Below, in pieces: positions 15,038 to 26,627 of a stretch of 64,000 bases of DNA. This DNA comes from Perca fluviatilis (taxonomy: Eukaryota > Chordata > Actinopteri > Perciformes > Percidae). Numbering within the stretch: the stretch's first letter is position 1; each line of letters opens with the position of its first letter. The DNA is taken from NCBI RefSeq assembly GCF_010015445.1, contig NC_053116.1, positions 4,105,568 to 4,169,567 on the forward strand. Reading direction: 5' to 3'. A model generated the notes under the pieces. It made no database searches, was not told the DNA's origin, and saw nothing but the letters and a program-made list of their open reading frames with translations. The translations under genes were made by a program, and so were the position numbers.

Positions 15038-16528
15038 CACAATACACTTGTTAGATAATATTTCATTATTATATTCAATATTTCAGTTCTCTGTTGATTT
15101 CTTTTTGTCGCTAAATGTTTCGGGTTGAAAATGAATGTAAACAGAGCAAATAATAAATAAATATTGATAATAAATTAATAGTAAAAAGTAGAAAAGCAAT
15201 ATTTCCACTTGCTTTTTCCACAGTTGTTGTTTTACACAGCCACAGTAGGCTTGTTAAGCTAATAGCAAATTGTTAACAAGACCCTGTTTACACGTACATG
15301 GTTATTTTTACAAACGGGAGACATTTTCCTTCGTTTGTGCCCTTCGTTTACACGCAAACAGAGAATTCTCCTCTGAAAGCGAGTCTTTCTAAAAACTCTG
15401 GCCAGAGTGGAGATTTTTTAAATCTTCGTTTGCACGTTTGGATGTAAACTGAGACAAACGGCGGTTTAGGCAGCCGAGAGAGAGAAAGAGGAAGTGATTC
15501 GTTGCTGTTGTTGATATTTTCGGGATTCTGATTGGCTAACGTGTTTGGCACGCTCTTGACTGCATTGACGGCATATATACACGGGTACGTGTAAACAAAC
15601 ACTTTTCTGAAAACTGCACAATGTTATTTTTGAAAACAGCTTTGTTTGTGTTGTGTTGTATGTTGCGGTTCTCGTGTTTGTAATTTTTTTGAGTTACAAT
15701 CCTTCCACACCGCTGTTCTTTTTTACAACGAGCATCGACTACAAACTCTTTAAACCAAATGTTACTTTTTTGGGCCAACGCATTCTCACTCCCATCGCGT
15801 AAAATACGTACGCTTGGTCAGGTACCTTTGGCGTTGTTATTCAGATCTAAACGCTCTTATCTAATTGCGCTGGGTTGGGACTGTTGGCGTCACTTTAGGT
15901 TAGGTTTGGTTAAGGAAAAGGTCGTGGATAAAGAAGAAAGCGACAGTTGGGTTTAGGAAACGTGACACGTGGGACATGAACTCCGGTCTCCTGGGTGAAA
16001 GTCCTGTGTTGTTTGACCCATCCACCCCTCAACCAACCTCCATATGCAGATTTTGGGCTTTCATACTACTCGCTAACGTAGTCGCTCTTAGTGATACGTC
16101 ATCTTCAAACGCAGTGTAGCTGCTGCTCTCCCCGGTGCGTTCTACACACATGAAGGGTGCTTTTTGCGTCGTTTCTGACTCTGACAGCCACTGCCCAAAC
16201 GTCCGTATTTTACGAGTTGGGAGTGAGAACGGGTTGTTTGGGCATTATCCCTTCCATGACGGCTGCCTCCTACGTTTACCTCTGCTGGTCTGCCGGGCTC
16301 TGGAAGGTTGCCTAGCAAATTGGCAGGGTGGCGCATATAGCACAAAGATGTTCTAAAGATAAAATGTAACTTCTCAATACCTTAAAAAAGGGCACAGCCT
16401 GGTAGCCTCATGAGACCGTCCTGATCTCGCGAGCTCCAGTTTTCTACTCGCAGATCAGTCTGGCATCTTGATTGATTCATTCCATGTCAAATTGAACACA
16501 CCATAGTCCGTGCCCCTCGCCTGGCATC
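15038..16528. other. Intron 5 stretch, mostly unrecognised
   Basis: Includes a fragment (about 15975-16035) with CCGGTCTCCTGGGTGAAAGT and GACCCATCCACCC, shared with 42130-42190. No gene or complete element is seen. Confidence 0.45.
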
Positions 16529-17289
16529 ATGGCGCTACCGAAAGTTGGAAGAAAGCGGCAGAGTCCTATTTGATTATGCCTGTGTCAGATAAAAGCAAGT
16601 GCCTCGCAGTGGAAGGTGGTAAAATATGTGGACAATTAATTAAATGGAAAAATCCCACGAATTTGAAAGTACATTTGAGAAGCGAGCACAAGGAGGCTAA
16701 CCTAGCTTACCTTAACAAGGTAAAGGATAACGCAAAGCCCCCTTTCCCTGAAACAGAAGCTAACCCCGGTACCGGGCATAGATGTATGGGTACAGGGCAT
16801 TGATGTATGGGTACAGGGCATGGATGTATGGGTACAGGGCATGTATGTATGGGTACAGGGCATTGATGTATGGGTACAGGGCATTGATGTATGGGTACAG
16901 GGCATGGATGTATGGATACAGGGCATGGACGTATGGGTACAGGGCATGGATGTATGGGTACAGGGCATGGATGTATGGGTACAGGGCATGGATGTATGGA
17001 TACAGGGCATGGATGTATGGGTACAGGGCATGGATGTATGGATACAGGGCCAGGCAGCATGACGGAGACAACCGTAGGACAGAGAACACTACAGGAGGGC
17101 TTTCACCGGCAGCCCGATAGCTGCTGGTTAGTAAATACGCAAGAACACCATAAGTGGGAGGAAGCGTGGGTTAGTACGTGTGTTGATACTGGGATGTCTA
17201 CACAACTGTGTGAGTCGATTGACTTCAAAAAGTTCGCCACTTTACTCGAACCAAAGTTCAAAACACCTGTTCATGTCTGTCTTCTTTAG
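16529..17289 (+). pseudogene. BED-type hAT transposase remnant
   Basis: The upstream part reads a BED zinc finger: DKSKCLAVEGGKICGQLIKW, then NPTNLKVHLRSEHKEANLAY, with the Cys pair and the His-x4-His pattern of hAT BED fingers. After the 21-bp tandem repeat the same frame continues QRTLQEGFHRQPDSCW, HHKWEEAWVSTCVDTGMSTQ and FKKFATLLEPKFKTP, which matches the segment following the BED finger in fish hAT transposases. A likely start is the ATG at 16529 (MALPKVGRKRQSP); a frameshift separates it from the finger. The stop is at 17287. The catalytic domain is absent. TGA stops within repeat units also break the frame. Confidence 0.7.
16769..17041. repeat. 21-bp minisatellite, about 13 units, inside the BED-hAT frame
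   Basis: Unit GGATGTATGGGTACAGGGCA+T. Variants are G/A at GGGTACA or GGATACA and GG/TG/GT after GGCAT. Twenty-one is a multiple of three, so all frames stay open over long runs and give artificial repetitive proteins (MYGYRAW and others). In the transposase frame the unit encodes GTGHGCM; units with GGCATTGATG contain an in-frame TGA. Confidence 0.95.
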
Positions 17290-17524
17290 TCTTTTGGCTA
17301 TTTAGGTTTTTTCCAGGGTCCACGTCCCTTACACATTTTGCACTTACTGCGGCGTCTTGTGAAGGCTGTTTACATATTTGTGCTCATCCTCATATGTACA
17401 TTTTATGTACCGGTAGTATTGTTGAATACATTGTGAATACATATTTCTAAAATTGTATGATGTTTTTGTTGAGTTATTATTACACAATACTTTTTCTGAC
17501 CTTTTTGAATCTTGCCCCTGACCA

Positions 17525-17741
17525 ATAACCCATATTACAAAAAAGACTGACTAACACTAAAACTAATAAAAACTAATCTAAAACTAAGCATTTTCAAAAA
17601 ATAAAAACTAAACTGAATTTGAAAACAAAAAGTCTAAATGAAATAAAAGTAAAAACTAATGAAAAATGCAAAACTATAATAACCCTGACCATAAGTCAGA
17701 CTCGTGTCAAGTCGGGCGACTCGAGTCCCCCACCTCTGCTG
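17525..17741. mobile_element. Two abutting hAT 3' ends
   Basis: An A-rich stretch (AAAACTAA repeats) ends ATAATAACCCTG near 17696, a common fish hAT terminus and probably the 3' end of the BED-hAT remnant. Next to it AGACTCGTGTCAAGTCGGGC and GACTCGAGTCCCCCACCTCTG (end 17737) match the end of the AAGTC-type hAT family seen complete at 26628-28282. Confidence 0.55.
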
Positions 17742-18014
17742 AAAAGGAAAGCGGAGCCTGAAATCCCAGCAGCAGCAGAGGGAGGAGGACAGGATGAAGG
17801 ACTGATACTGACTCATGGCTGTGTTCTTCATTCTTTTTCAAACTGTAAGGAATATTATACTATGATTTAGAGTGTCGTAATCGTTCCTGTAGCTGCTCTA
17901 GAAACAATATTTAGTCATTTCAAAATAGATTAGCCAGACTCTGGAAGAATAAGCAAATCACAGTTCAAATCCCTTCACTATAAGCCTTGTTCAACCAAGG
18001 TTATTTTGTGATTA

Positions 18015-18610
18015 TTGTTATTTATGGCACACAGTGGCATCTCTCACAAAAATGTGAAGGACAAATTATTATTCAATTTGAACAAAACAAAGAATATGCT
18101 GTTTGGAAACTGCAAAATAAACACTGGCATACAAGCTATGATTTACAATGTTGATATAAAAAGAGCATGTGAAAATACAATACAAGTTGGCCAGGAGCGC
18201 TGAAGTTCTGGGAAAAACAAGACACGTTCTGGATCCCTGTCTGTTCACTCATATTACCGGCTCTGACTTACAGTGGGGAGGTATGGGGCAAAACCTACAG
18301 CACATTACACTCATAACGAGCCATAAGCATAGTCAACCATGTTGGATATTGTGATCAACATTCTGTTTTAAAGGCACAGGCTCGGTAGTTTAGAGATCTG
18401 GTACAAATGAGCACTGAACAATCTGTCTATGATTTAAAAGGAAAGTTTGGGAAGTGAAAACTTCTTCCTACTCCTTTTTTCGGAAATTAAATTTTTATTT
18501 ATGTTGTTTTGTTATGCTGTTTATGAATATGTGTATATTGAGAATTTGTTATGTGTTTACTCTTAATTGTATTGTTATTATTGTTTTATGGTTTTGTTTA
18601 TGAAGTGTTT
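18015..18610 (+). pseudogene. LINE reverse transcriptase C-terminal remnant
   Basis: Reads LLFNLNKTKNMLFGNCKINT, GIQAMIYNVDIKRACENTIQ, then in another frame AEVLGKTRHVLDP, followed by GKTYSTLHS-like and NNHVGYCDQHS-like sequence in broken frames and a T-rich 3' UTR. The order (KTK.MLFG, internal VDI, LGKTRHVLD) matches the thumb region of a fish non-LTR retrotransposon RT. Several frameshifts; the palm domain is absent. Confidence 0.6.
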
Positions 18611-18768
18611 ATAAAGGGTATGAAATCTAAAAGCATGTTAGATGGTACAATGAATGCAGCTCTTTGATGTTAATTAAAAAAGAAAAGTGATGCAAGCAGA
18701 GACATAGACATGTCATCAACTTGCGTCATCCTTCTGCCAACGCTCTCATGTTCTGAATGTAACAAACA

Positions 18769-18975
18769 CTAGATTTTTATTTATAGTGTCAAATCCTAAA
18801 AGGAGTTATCTCAGGACACTTTACAGATAGAGTAGGTCTAAATCACACACTATCATTTACAGAGAGCCAACAATTCCCCCCCAAGATCAAGCATTTGTTT
18901 GCCAGGATAAACCTCCTTTAAACAGGCAGAAACCTCAGACCGACCCAGACTCCTGGTGGGCGGCCATCTGCCGCT
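18769..18975 (-). repeat. LINE/SINE-tail dispersed repeat, copy 1 (minus)
   Basis: TTTTTATTTATAGTGTCAAA, GAGTTATCTCAGGACACTTT, ACAGATAGAGTAGGTCTAAA, AAACCTCAGACCGACCCAGA. The same blocks occur at 26093-26310, 30300-30656 and 33995-34219/38446-38520. Confidence 0.75.
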
Positions 18976-19633
18976 ACAGGATGGGACACAGAGACACCAA
19001 TACAGATATACAGAAATATGATTCATAATAATTATAGCGGTTGGTAAGATGAACAACTGCTTTGTTCGTAATACTGCTGCTGCTATTCATACAGGAGTCG
19101 ACAGTGACAGAGATGGTCCCAGGCAGATTCTGGTCAGGCTACTGGATGTTCAAGAGAAGGTGAACATTTTCCTCCTTTCCAGAGAAAAGAAGGAGCAGAA
19201 GTCATATTTACATACAGTATATCCACACAAAAAGCCCTTTGACTCTTGTGAAGCAGAGACTTTGTGAACTGAACCTAAAGTATTCCATACTATATCCCTG
19301 CACACTGAAGGTGTTGGTGAATGGATAACAGCAGCTCTTCAGCTGTTATGTCTCTTACCAACTCTCTGTCTTAGGATCCTTTACTTTACTCTCCACAGTC
19401 ATGTCTTTGGACTATTGAGTTGATCAGTCAGACTCTACTTCTTCTGCTTCTCTTGCAGTAGTACCTGAGGGCGTCAACACCGGTTCTAATTATTTCAGTC
19501 TCCTCTACAGAAATAAGAGTCCAAATGATCTTCTACACTTGAAAGGCATGTTTCCAATTGCTCCAAATGAAAAAAGGAGGATTCCTGGAGAAAATGGGCA
19601 GGTGGAAAGCTGGAGGCAATACATAGATTCCTG

Positions 19634-19636
<3 letters not shown>

Positions 19637-19665
<29 letters not shown>
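19637..19665. repeat. (GT)n microsatellite
   Basis: Pure GT run, followed by a variant run (ACGCGTGCATGCGTGCGTGT). Confidence 0.95.
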
Positions 19666-19668
<3 letters not shown>

Positions 19669-19947
19669 CGTGCATGCGTGCGTGTGTGTGTTTTAACTCA
19701 TACGAGTGGTATATGGATAAAAATGCATTTACCTGTATGTGGGTCAGTGTGTGGAGACAAATCCAGGCTCTGTGAGTGTGTTTCCTGCAAAGTGTCGGGC
19801 TGCTACCTGCCCTGAAAGTCTCTCTTTTTGTTGGCTTTAATTAAGAACTTGGAAATTAGTGCCCTGCTGAGTTGAAAAAGAAGACAGTTTAGCTTTTGGC
19901 AATACACTCCCTTGGTCATTTCACAATCTGCCTGATTTAGCTCAGTG

Positions 19948-19950
<3 letters not shown>

Positions 19951-20017
<67 letters not shown>
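19951..20017. repeat. (GT)n microsatellite
   Basis: About 33 GT units without interruption. Confidence 0.97.
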
Positions 20018-20020
<3 letters not shown>

Positions 20021-20135
20021 ACATGTCCTCATGTTCAGCAGCCTTCCTTTTCTTTTTAAACCCTTAACTAATGACACTACACTTCTAGACAACTGATGAT
20101 ACTACTTGTACTAGGGTTAGGTTTATTCAGATACT

Positions 20136-20506
20136 GTGCTTACAGAGTTTACTAAAAATAAAGGTTTTGAACAACTCACTTTAGCAGTTGGTTTTTCCGC
20201 TTGCCGCCATCTTGCCAGTCAAAAAGTGAATGCAACGTAACAGGGAGGAGAGTAAAGATGGAAAGCTCCTAAAGCTTAGTTCCATATAAATGTACGGATA
20301 ATTTGTTGTTTTGTCGTTAGTGAAAAACAATATTGACCTTGTAGTTGAAAAAGGAGCCTCATATAAGTGACATTTCCTCCTATGGAGCCCGTTCATTCAC
20401 ATTCGGAGATCGACACTTTTTGACTGGCAAGATGGCGGCGAGCGGAAAAACCAACTGCTAAAGTGAGTTGTTCAAAACCTTTCTGTTTAGTAAACTCTGT
20501 GTACAC
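20136..20506. mobile_element. Foldback MITE with about 93-bp arms
   Basis: Left arm 20136-20228 and right arm 20414-20506 are near-perfect inverted copies. The left arm ends GCCGCCATCTTGCCAGTCAA AAAGTG and the right starts CACTTTTTGACTGGCAAGAT GGCGGC; both continue through AACAACTCACTTTAGCAG or its complement. I count about five mismatches. The loop is about 185 bp. No coding capacity; class unknown. Confidence 0.85.
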
Positions 20507-21029
20507 AAACAATCTTCTCAATGCTGGAGTTCATGTGTAGAGCCCCTGGTGATACTTGGAGCAAAGTTTCATGTTGTGTCGAGCCTTCTTAGTGTTTTAA
20601 AAATAGTGATTTTGATGCGATCATAGCAGTGCCCCTAGCACTCCCATTCAAAAGGCCAATTGACCGAAAACGAAAATATGGTCAATCTTAAAAGTGGCGC
20701 TTCTGTCCTAATTATGCTTTTAAACAAAAGTTTGACTCGGGTACATTCACAAAAAGACCCTAGGATGCATTTTGGCGAGAGTTACACTTTAACTCAGAGA
20801 GATGCCTTGGCCCTTGGTAGGCTTGAATGGCTTCTTTTTGGTTTGGTGTTTGTTAAGTGTTTTATATGTGATTCATATTTCATATCTCTACAACCTCTAC
20901 AAAGCTGCATGCCTTATATACTATGGTTATACTTCTCTAGTCTAGTTTATGTGTGAACATTGACATTTATTATTTTTTGCCTTCAAACTGGATGATAATA
21001 AATGATTAAAAAGCATTAATTTGAACGGT

Positions 21030-21880
21030 GGAAGTCCATTTCAATGTTGACTTACTCATAGACATAAACCCAATGTTATTGTCTGAAACATGGCTTGGTA
21101 GTAAAATATCAGACAATGAAATTAAACTCACAAATGACACTTATATAGAGCTGAGGGATGCTCCAGGGGTGGTGGTGTGGCTCCTTGTGTTTCCTCTAAC
21201 TTGGTCTCTGAGTTAATTACACCTTGAGCCAAGCCAATACATTCTGAAGGCCTTTTTGTTAAGGTAATTTATCATGAGAATAAATGTATTACCATCGGAA
21301 ACATACAGTGTATAGACCTCCCTCTGCACCTGCAGAGTCTATTACCTGTTTGAATGCTACCATCAACTCCTTTACATGCAAAAATATAATTATTATATGA
21401 GACAACTTTAGTAAAAACTGGCTTTATAAGTCTTCTGAAAAAAATATGTTTGGGAATTTAAATCTAACCCAATTAATTAATAAGCCTACACGAGTCACCC
21501 CTTCATGTTAGTCTACCTGACTGAATACTTGTCACACACCCTAATAGATTTTCTCAAGCTGGTGTATTGTCACACTGCTTGGATCACTCAGTTATTTTCT
21601 GTGTATGTAAGATTAAAAAAATACCCCAAATCATCACCAAAATTAATCACAATTAAACAGTATAAGAAATGAATCTAAACTTATTTATTAATGATCTTAT
21701 TTCTATTAATTGGGACAGCTACCAATTAAATCCTAATGTTTAAGATGCTTGGGTTTTTCTGTACACGAAGTGGTAGACAAACGTTTCTGGGTCAGAAAAA
21801 AAGTCAGGGGAAGACATCTACCCAGGATTAGTTGAGAACAAGCGACAACTTCTGGATCTGAAACGTGAAGCCAATGCAGT
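21030..21880 (+). pseudogene. LINE endonuclease-domain remnant
   Basis: Reads LLIDINPMLLSETWLGSKIS, then NDTYIELRDAP, later YRPPSAPAESI, LINKPTRVTPS and, near the end, a degraded LDHSVIFCV that recalls the SDH motif. This order (ETWL, YRPP, TR, SDH) is that of the apurinic endonuclease domain of CR1/L2/Rex-type LINEs. Frameshifts and stops throughout. Confidence 0.65.
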
Positions 21881-21887
21881 ATTACCT

Positions 21888-21990
21888 TAAAGCTGCATTC
21901 TATCTAATTTCCAGCAGGGGGACACTCCACTGCCTCTAAAAAGAAGTTAATGAAATTCCGTCCATGTCTTTTCCTAACCACTTTTCCTTG
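21888..21990 (+). repeat. Dispersed 'TTAAAGCTGCATTCTATC' repeat, copy 1
   Basis: TATTACCTTAAAGCTGCATT, CTATCTAATTTCCAGCAGGG, GGACACTCCACTG. The second copy is at 25051-25160. Confidence 0.7.
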
Positions 21991-23387
21991 ACCTGGATGG
22001 AAAACGTTATGAGGTTAAGGAAAGATGTAAAGGGGAATTCATAAAGACTTGCTTTTTGTGCCGTATGTGACATAAAACAGTGACTTAGGCTGCATTCACA
22101 TCACCAAAAGGGGATATGGCGATTCTCTGCAGGGTTGTGCGCAGGTGTGGAAGTGTCACTGAAACGGCCCATTTGTGTGATGTCCTGTTGTGTTCTTTAA
22201 TTCCCCAATGTAGCACAAGTAGACTTTATATTTCACAGTTACTGTTTTCTGTCAGATCGTTTATAGACCCGGACGTTTTCGAGCGCACTTGAAGGCAACT
22301 TAATTTCCCGGAGAAAGAGAGAAAGTAAAGAGACGAAGGGACTGAGGAAACATTCAGCTGTTCCACAAACTCCCGGGCAGTTTAGTGCTTGTGTTTGGTG
22401 TTTTAAAACTTTCTTGTGGCAGCAAGAGAGGCAGTGATGTTTCCTGTTTCCTGTACGGGACTTTCACGCTGCCTCAAAACACAACGAAAAGTCTGATCTC
22501 TGTTACATGACTGGCCACTGCAGTGTGACACAGGGTTGTTTTTTCTCCAAAAGTAGCAATACAAGGTGTTCTTTGGCTTCCCCATGCGGCCTCACCAGCA
22601 CAGCCTAAATGCACTACCCCCATTCAAAATAAATGGGAAGACCTGTGTTTTCAATATGAATGCAGAGTTACGCTCAAAGGGCGCAGGAAGACCTGTGGCA
22701 CACGATGGGCCATTAACTTACCCTGTAATGCTAATGAAGTGTTTGGGCTGAGATGAGCACAGACCAGCATAGGTATAAATACTTAGATACCACCTACGGC
22801 TGTGTGAGATGCGTCTGTGCCGCTGCCATTTTGGGACGGACATCTGACCTGATTGACCATAAAGACTCAGACAAAAAGACAGACTCTTGTGCTGCTTTTG
22901 GATGTTCATGCAAAAGAAATGCCAAACTAAGCAACATGGAAAAACGTTTTTTACAATATTTTAATGTTATGAACTTGTTTAATTTAATATCAAGAGGTAA
23001 TGTTAATCCTTCTTTTAAGCTAACATTAAGTGAAGTGTTAAGCTAACACTAGGGTGTGTCAGGTAAAGTGTTTTTTATTTCAGTAATAGTGATATATCAG
23101 TAAGAAGATGAAAATTATATTTGTCATAGGTTTATTATTAAAGCAGCAGCTCTGCGGCTGAACTGCAGTTCCTCAAGTGGCTGCTGAGCAGAGTTATTCC
23201 CCATGTTAAAAAATCCAAACTTTGTAGCAAAAATAAACATGTTTACAGCCTAGTACAAAAAATGGTTTTGGTCAGACAAGTTAATTTGTAATTTATTAAA
23301 ATGAAACAGGAGAGCTCACTCTGACTCTGAGATACAGTTGAATGACCAATTAAACTGATCCATTTGGGTTTTTGCTCTTTGTTTCAG
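21991..23387. other. pax7: End of pax7 intron 5
   Basis: No gene or complete element recognised. Ends in the pyrimidine-rich acceptor of exon 6. Confidence 0.5.
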
Positions 23388-23553
23388 GTTTGGTTCAGCA
23401 ATCGAAGGGCCAGGTGGCGAAAACAAGCAGGAGCTAATCAGCTAGCAGCTTTCAACCACCTGTTGCCGGGCGGATTTCCTCCCACAGGAATGCCAACACT
23501 TCCTACATACCAGCTGCCAGAGTCCAGCTACCCAACCAACACTCTGTCCCAAG
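23388..23553 (+). CDS. pax7: pax7 exon 6: end of homeodomain and start of the C-terminal region
   Basis: The acceptor has a strong pyrimidine tract (TTTTTGCTCTTTGTTTCAG). The exon opens at homeodomain residue Val47 with [19 protein letters not shown]: the recognition helix with Trp48, Phe49, the PAX-type Ser50, Asn51 and Arg53. [18 protein letters not shown] follows, where Pax3 has LMAFNHLIPGG; this again supports Pax7. The exon ends after one base of an Asp codon (CAA G, donor GTAGAG at 23554), and exon 7 supplies AC to complete it. Length 166 bp, as in vertebrate PAX3/PAX7. Intron 5 before it is 15.8 kb and intron 6 after it only 1.8 kb. Confidence 0.96.
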
Positions 23554-23806
23554 GTAGAGAAGATAACACATTTACACTTATAAAATAAAATATAAAGATG
23601 GGTGACAAATGACAGTAAACAACAGCATGCAGTGTGTTAGTAAGGTGCCTCCACAACAGCTTCTCCAGGTGTGTGGACCTCTACTGGGGGGATGAACAAC
23701 ATTTTTCCAAAACATATTCCCTCATTTGGTGTTTTGATAATGATGGTGGTGGAGAGTGCTGTCTAATATGTGTGGTTTAAAAAAAAAAGTATCATATCAT
23801 AGACAT

Positions 23807-24160
23807 TAGGGCTGAGCGACATAACAGTATACCGTGCAACAGTAGAAATGTGTCCACCAATTTGGCAATACTCTTCCCACCATGAGCGCTATTCTCTCGT
23901 GATATTGTGATTCTTGCATGATCCCATGATTTTTGCTTGATCTCATGAATCCACTGCCTAACGTGACATGGGCAGACATAGGAGAGGGAAGTTGTAAATA
24001 CAGAGCAGGATGAGGCATCCCAGCCTTTAAAAGAACTATTAAAAATATTGTTGTCATTTGTATTGAAGCTGGAATTACATGATTATTACATTTGCACACT
24101 GTAGTTTATTTCAATACATTATATATACCGTGATAGAAGATTTTGCCATAACACCCCCAC
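23807..24160. mobile_element. hAT-like element fragment in intron 6
   Basis: Starts TAGGGCTGAGCGACATAACA and contains ATATATACCGTGATAGAAGA near 24121; resembles the common TAGGGCTGGGCGATAT fish element. The right end and target duplication are not clear. Confidence 0.4.
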
Positions 24161-24389
24161 CTAATAGTTATATAATAATGTACTTTTATCAACATTATTT
24201 ACAACATAAAAAGTAAACAAAGAAAACAGATGCAGTGCAGTCAAAATAATTGTTGTTTCACAACAATGACCCGGGTCGGACCAGGGTTATCTGACCTGTG
24301 TTCAACCCTTCTTTTGTCAATTCAAACCAAGCCAGTCAACACTGGTTGAGCCCTGGTCATAACAAATCAGATACGAGCTGGGTCACAAC

Positions 24390-24600
24390 CATAGAATGTG
24401 AAAATAATGGGCATAGCATCTGTGACGTCACCAATTGGTTTGTGGACTGCCGTCGCCATCTTGGTTTTTTGAAACCCGACGTGACGATTTTTGACGGAGA
24501 CAGTGGAGCTAGGGAGGATGACGTGGCCAACCCACGTTGTTTGTTTGTAAAGAGGGAAAGTTGAATATTTTCAACCCTTCTGAAGCAAGTCATCTTGCAG
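24390..24600 (+). repeat. Dispersed repeat with 'TGACGTCACCAATTGGTTTG'
   Basis: TGTGACGTCACCAATTGGTT, TGTGGACTGCCGTCGCCATC, AAACCCGACGTGACGATTTT, GGATGACGTGGCC. I recognise this as a frequent fish repeat; class uncertain. Contains a CRE-like TGACGTCA. Confidence 0.5.
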
Positions 24601-25050
24601 AGATTTATCAGCCTGTAAACACGGACCTGGGTACTGGCACCGTTCATCTGCATGTACGGCAGTACAGAAAAAATGCAGACTTTCTCTTAACTTACCAGCT
24701 AACGCTAGCTGTAGCTAGCTAGGTTAGTTGGCAGAATGCTGAACAAGACTTTTTTATTTAATTAACTTTGCCGAAGTGAAAAGACACAGTGAGAGGTTCA
24801 AAGTTTAATATGAAAACACAGACAACAGCCTAAAACAAGTTGAGGTCTATTTTAATGTCCACAGTGCATGGTTAGCATCGCTAAGCCTCTGTCCTGATTG
24901 ACAGGTCCTAAAGCAAGTTTAAAATAAATGGGAGCATCATTTACTAAATGAACATTATGCTGTATTGAAGAAGACTTGAAACTAGAGATTGAGACCATAA
25001 TCTCATTATGAATGTTTAAGGTAATAAATCAAGTTTAATATCATTTCATC

Positions 25051-25160
25051 AGTATTACCTTAAAGCTGCATTCTATCTAATTTCCAACAGGGGGCGACTC
25101 CACTGGCTCCAAAAAGAAGTCACTTCCTGTCTATGAGAAAATGACCCTACTTCTCACTTG
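25051..25160 (+). repeat. Dispersed 'TTAAAGCTGCATTCTATC' repeat, copy 2
   Basis: CAGTATTACCTTAAAGCTGC, CTATCTAATTTCCAACAGGG, GGCGACTCCACTGG; close to the copy at 21888-21990. Confidence 0.7.
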
Positions 25161-25394
25161 ATTTATATACCTCAGTAAACATTTTCATATTTTTACAGTA
25201 TGGTTTAGTCCCGTTTAGCACATAAACTGGTAGCTGTGGGAAACTGCTAGCCTAGCTCCTGTCCTGTGTACATGCTTGAGCAATTGAAGAAATAGATGTG
25301 TTATTGCACAAAAGGAAGGTACAGGAATGGGGGAAGGTTTAAGCTGGTGTATCTTTAGGTGCTCAGCTTTGTGCTGTTGTGTTTTGCCCTTCAG

Positions 25395-25594
25395 ACGGTG
25401 GTGGCACAGTTCACCGTCCCCAGCCGTTACCTCCATCCACCATGCACCAGAGCGGTCTGTCCAGCACTGACAGCAGCTCTGCCTACGGTCTGGCCTCCAA
25501 CCGCCACGGCTTCTCCAGCTACCCTGACTCCTTTATGAGCTCTGCAGCACCAAGCAACCACGTCAACCCTGTCAGCAATGGACTTTCCCCACAG
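25395..25594 (+). CDS. pax7: pax7 exon 7: Ser/Pro-rich transactivation region
   Basis: The acceptor TTTTGCCCTTCAG precedes ACGGTGGTGGC; with the last G of exon 6 this reads [20 protein letters not shown], a segment shared by vertebrate Pax7 and Pax3. It continues through [20 protein letters not shown], rich in Ser and Tyr, and ends [10 protein letters not shown] before the donor GTAAGA (25595). The 200-bp length keeps phase with both neighbours. Its role is the proximal part of the transactivation domain. The following intron 7 corresponds to the intron where human PAX3 and PAX7 are broken in FOXO1 fusions (established knowledge); here it is 37.3 kb and full of transposons. Confidence 0.96.
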
Positions 25595-26092
25595 GTAAGA
25601 CCCGCTGGACTACTATAACATTTAGGCATGAGGATATCATAACATAACTAAACATCAACCGGACCAGTGTTGGGCTGTTTTCCTGGCTCAAAATGAGGCG
25701 GAGGTGGTACCATCCTGATCATTTAACTTTAACTTTAACTGGCTCAAGCAAACGTTTTCTACAAGCAAGGTATGTTTTTTTAAAGATTATTATTAATTTT
25801 TTTATATGATTAGATTGTACAAATATCGGCATATTAATCTCTGAACTGTTTCAGCTGCCCTCATGATTCTCTGAATCAGCTGAAAATATTACACTAATGT
25901 GTTGTAACGTTAATTAAGGGAACCTTTTTAAGAAATTGGATGTGCTTGGATGCAAGAGAAAAGAAGAAAGAAGAAATCAATATTTATCTGTTTCAACACT
26001 CATGGAATATCAGAACGCTGCCTGCCACATTCCTGCTGTAGGGAAACCAGACTCGGTTGAAACCTGTATATGGCTGGAGTGTGTTTGGTCAA

Positions 26093-26320
26093 TTCAATTC
26101 AATTCAATTTTATTTATAGTATCAAATCATAACATGAGTTATCTCAAGACACTTTACAGATAGAGTAGGTCTAGACCACACTCTATAATTTACAAAGCCC
26201 CAACAATTACAGTAATTCCCTCAAGAGCAAGCAGTGCGACAGTGGCGAGGAAAAACTCCCTCTTGGGAAGAAACCTCAGACAGACCCAGGCTCTTGGTAA
26301 CAATGTGCTTAATTGTGGCC
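26093..26320 (-). repeat. LINE/SINE-tail dispersed repeat, copy 2 (minus)
   Basis: Starts with three AATTC units (TCAATTCAATTCAATTTT), then TATCTCAAGACACTTTACAG, ATAGAGTAGGTCTAGACCAC, AAACCTCAGACAGACCCAGG. The AATTC run is the 3' tail of the family. Confidence 0.8.
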
Positions 26321-26627
26321 AAAAGCAGTGTCTATAATGTAAATGCCTATATACAAAATGTTCAACTGCAATTTGCTGTAGTGGTCCCAGTAAATATTTG
26401 TAATGCATTAAAAAGTAACCCGTTACTGTAATTCCACTACTTTCAGCAATAACTAGAAACGTAACTACTTAACTTTTCAATTTAAATAACGCAATAACAA
26501 TTACCGAAATTGAAATGGGCTCGTTGCTCGTTACTTTTGTCTTAGTCAGCAGGCAAACAGCCTATTCCCTGGACTTTTTATGATCTAATGTTCCTCAGTA
26601 GTAGTAGTACTTTTAGCCCCTTGCTGC

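Noticed and set aside
16702..17120. Six overlapping open frames of 80-117 residues with heptad-like repeats (MYGYRAW, PCTHTSM and others) on both strands
   Set aside because: All are translations of the 21-bp minisatellite; a unit length divisible by three keeps every frame open. Only one frame joins real transposase remnants.
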